NCBI GenBank assembly: GCA_022839525.1
Contig: JALHET010000086.1
Span: 1 to 7,724 of the forward strand
Source of the DNA: Lentisphaerota bacterium
GTDB lineage: Bacteria; Verrucomicrobiota; Kiritimatiellia; RFP12; UBA1067
Length of the DNA: 7,724 nucleotides
Direction of reading: 5' to 3'
Shown: one piece after another, positions 7,135 through 7,724 of the stretch
Layout: every line of letters starts with the position of its first letter
Numbering within the stretch: position 1 is the stretch's first letter
The notes under the pieces: generated by a model
The model's database searches: none
Seen by the model: the letters and a program-made list of their open reading frames with translations, nothing else
What the model was told of the DNA's origin: nothing
Program-made: the position numbers and the translations under genes

Positions 7135-7290
7135 TAAAATAGAAATTAAATTTATCACGAAAGGGGGCCGTCAGAAATGTAAAAAAACGGGGGAAGGGAA
7201 AAAGGGCGCATCCCCCATGCGCGTGGGTGACCCAAAAGTGTTAACTATGTCCTGACCGTGCCCCTTCAACCTGTAACCTGAAAAAAACGG
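7135..7290. other. Divergent intergenic stretch upstream of mlaE
   Basis: Beyond the hairpin at 7199-7222, this part holds A/T-rich bases next to mlaE, a T-run on the minus strand, and a few short palindromes such as GGGT-G-ACCC (7225-7233). I see no convincing gene. It most likely contains the promoter of the mla operon, which I could not place. Confidence 0.5.
7199..7222 (-). terminator. Terminator-like hairpin in the mlaE leader
   Basis: Read on the minus strand, GCGCAT (7222-7217) and ATGCGC (7211-7206) form a perfect 6-bp stem around a GGGGG loop, then CC and TTTTT (7203-7199). A second T-run lies at 7187-7181. It sits about 65 bases before the mlaE start. It could be an attenuator for the operon, or a plain terminator for transcripts entering from the right. 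The stem is short. I saw no convincing minus-strand promoter between 7223 and 7290. Confidence 0.35.
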
Positions 7291-7320
7291 TTGCGAACCT
7301 CCCGGAAAAAGGAGTATGTT
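7291..7320 (+). promoter_or_regulatory. Possible sigma-70-type promoter for the exported-protein gene
   Basis: TTGCGA (7291-7296) and TATGTT (7315-7320) are separated by 18 bases, each matching four of six consensus positions. A transcript from here would start near 7327 and carry a leader of about 270 bases ahead of the gene at 7600. The -35 box overlaps a small GGTT-GCG-AACC palindrome. Promoters in this kind of organism are poorly characterised, so this is a candidate only. Confidence 0.35.
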
Positions 7321-7365
7321 TATCCCGGTGATTGGCTGGACCGATTGAATTAACAAGGACAACGC

Positions 7366-7395
7366 ATGAGGAAAAGACCGGACCCCATAGACTGA
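7366..7395 (+). CDS. Possible 9-residue leader ORF
   Basis: ATG 7366 opens the short frame MRKRPDPID, ending at TGA 7393-7395, with AAGGA (7355-7359) six bases upstream. It lies between the candidate promoter and the folded RNA region. It contains no run of a single amino acid, so classical amino-acid attenuation is not indicated. It could be translated to influence folding downstream, or arise by chance. Confidence 0.3.
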   Translation: MRKRPDPID

Positions 7396-7423
7396 TTTGA
7401 TTGTTGCGCTTTCGCGCATGAAC

Positions 7424-7561
7424 GCTTCAAACGAAACCAACCGCTAGTTTTCACAGCAAAGCGAGATGCGCGGGGACGCGCCCGATCGGGCGCGGCCTCG
7501 TCGCCGGGCTTTGCTGAAGGGTCTTAGCGGTCCCTCGTTTGAGGCACGGAACGGGGTCCGC
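7424..7561 (+). ncRNA. Candidate structured leader RNA with alternative hairpin
   Basis: Nested helices are visible by eye. The outer stem pairs 7424-7434 with 7535-7545 (11 pairs, one G-U). Inside it CCGCTA (7441-7446) pairs with TAGCGG (7525-7530), then CAGCAAAGC (7454-7462) with GCTTTGCTG (7508-7516), perfectly. The core holds a 7-bp GC hairpin (7477-7483/7488-7494, loop GATC) or instead a GNRA-type hairpin GCGCG-GGGA-CGCGC (7468-7481). A competing hairpin, 7527-7539 with 7550-7561 (11 pairs, one U-U mismatch, one bulged U at 7535), uses the 3' strands of both the outer stem and the CCGCTA stem, so the two folds exclude each other. It is followed by GCC and TTTT (7565-7568). This layout resembles a riboswitch or attenuator before the gene at 7600. 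It matches no family I recognise (not the TPP, SAM, cobalamin or c-di-GMP type). No ligand is inferred. Confidence 0.5.
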
Positions 7562-7587
7562 GCCTTTTCCCTGCCGGAGGACCGAGT

Positions 7588-7595
7588 GAAGGGGA
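7588..7595 (+). promoter_or_regulatory. Ribosome binding site, possibly masked by upstream pairing
   Basis: GAAGGGGA, with AAGG seven bases before ATG 7600, sets the start of the partial gene. TTCCCT (7567-7572) can pair with AGGGGA (7590-7595; one G-U), which would cover this site. A second SD-like GGAGG (7576-7580) precedes GTG 7586, whose 5-codon frame ends in TGA overlapping the ATG (ATGA). Confidence 0.5.
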
Positions 7596-7599
7596 CGAG

Positions 7600-7724
7600 A
7601 TGAAACACAACGTAATAACCATAGTCACTGCCATCACCGCAGCCGCGCTGGCGGCGGGTGCCGCCACCCTTGAGGTGCCGCGCCTGCCGGAGCCCGCGAC
7701 CGCCGACCGCGAGGTGTCGGCGAC
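7600..7724 (+). CDS. N-terminus of an exported protein, truncated by the window end
   Basis: The 41 visible codons begin MKHNVITIVTAITAAALAAG, which looks like a signal peptide: one Lys and one His, then a hydrophobic stretch and small residues (AGAAT) suitable for cleavage near position 20-24. The mature part starts LEVPRLPEPATADREVSA, rich in Pro, Glu and Ala. Nothing in it identifies a family. It is divergent from the mla operon and stands behind the long folded leader, which suggests its expression is regulated after transcription starts. The start is set by the GAAGGGGA site upstream. Confidence 0.75.
   Translation, partial: MKHNVITIVTAITAAALAAGAATLEVPRLPEPATADREVSA

Noticed and set aside
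6166..7137. 323-codon plus-strand frame opposite mlaE
   Set aside because: It is the shadow of a conserved permease and is strongly charged without recognisable motifs.
7171..7440. 89-codon minus-strand frame across the intergenic region, opening at TTG
   Set aside because: No ribosome binding site or recognisable product, and it covers the promoter and leader signals of the opposite strand. A real small gene cannot be fully excluded.
7454..7482. Resemblance to a c-di-GMP-I (GEMM) riboswitch (AGCAAAGC, GGGACGCG)
   Set aside because: The conserved order and the GACGCAAAGCC core are absent, and the pairing pattern differs.
1..7724. tRNA, rRNA, CRISPR array, transposase or prophage genes
   Set aside because: Looked for and not seen. 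There are no regularly spaced direct repeats, no cloverleaf with a T-loop motif, and no transposase-like frame.

Overview
The window is GC-rich bacterial DNA with a tightly packed coding part (about 1-7134) and a 465-base non-coding stretch before a last, truncated gene. The organism is probably Gram-negative, because it carries an MlaFED-type lipid transport operon with an auxiliary lipoprotein. The look of the proteins, and a 'gttgaacgttgag'-type inverted repeat between genes, suggest the PVC side of the tree (Kiritimatiellota, Lentisphaerae or Verrucomicrobia). That placement is an impression and is not proven by any single marker here.

Plus strand, 16-3452: two adjacent genes encode the beta and alpha subunits of an electron transfer flavoprotein (etfB, etfA). 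Both are divergent. The alpha subunit keeps most predicted FAD-contact residues, but its usual Gly-Ile-Ser-Gly segment is replaced by Cys-Cys-His-Gly. After a strong 25-bp inverted repeat comes a MATE-family multidrug/Na+ antiporter-like membrane protein, probably starting at a GTG behind a very good ribosome binding site.

Minus strand, 7134 down to 3446: a four-gene operon, mlaE - mlaF - mlaD - auxiliary lipoprotein, with junctions of 3 bases, a 4-base ATGA overlap, and 27 bases. It encodes an inner-membrane permease with its own N-terminal STAS-like domain, the ATPase, a membrane-anchored MCE protein with a long coiled tail, and an outer-membrane-type lipoprotein. Together these should move phospholipids or other hydrophobic molecules between the inner and outer membranes. 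The MATE gene and the lipoprotein gene meet tail to tail and overlap by 7 bases.

The 7135-7599 stretch separates the divergent mla operon from an exported-protein gene that begins at 7600 and runs off the window. On the mla side there is a terminator-like hairpin in the leader. On the other side there is a plausible sigma-70-like promoter, a possible 9-codon leader ORF, and a large nested RNA fold (7424-7545) whose 3' strands can instead form a separate hairpin (7527-7561). That riboswitch- or attenuator-like arrangement matches no RNA family I recognise and is the most interesting thing in the window.
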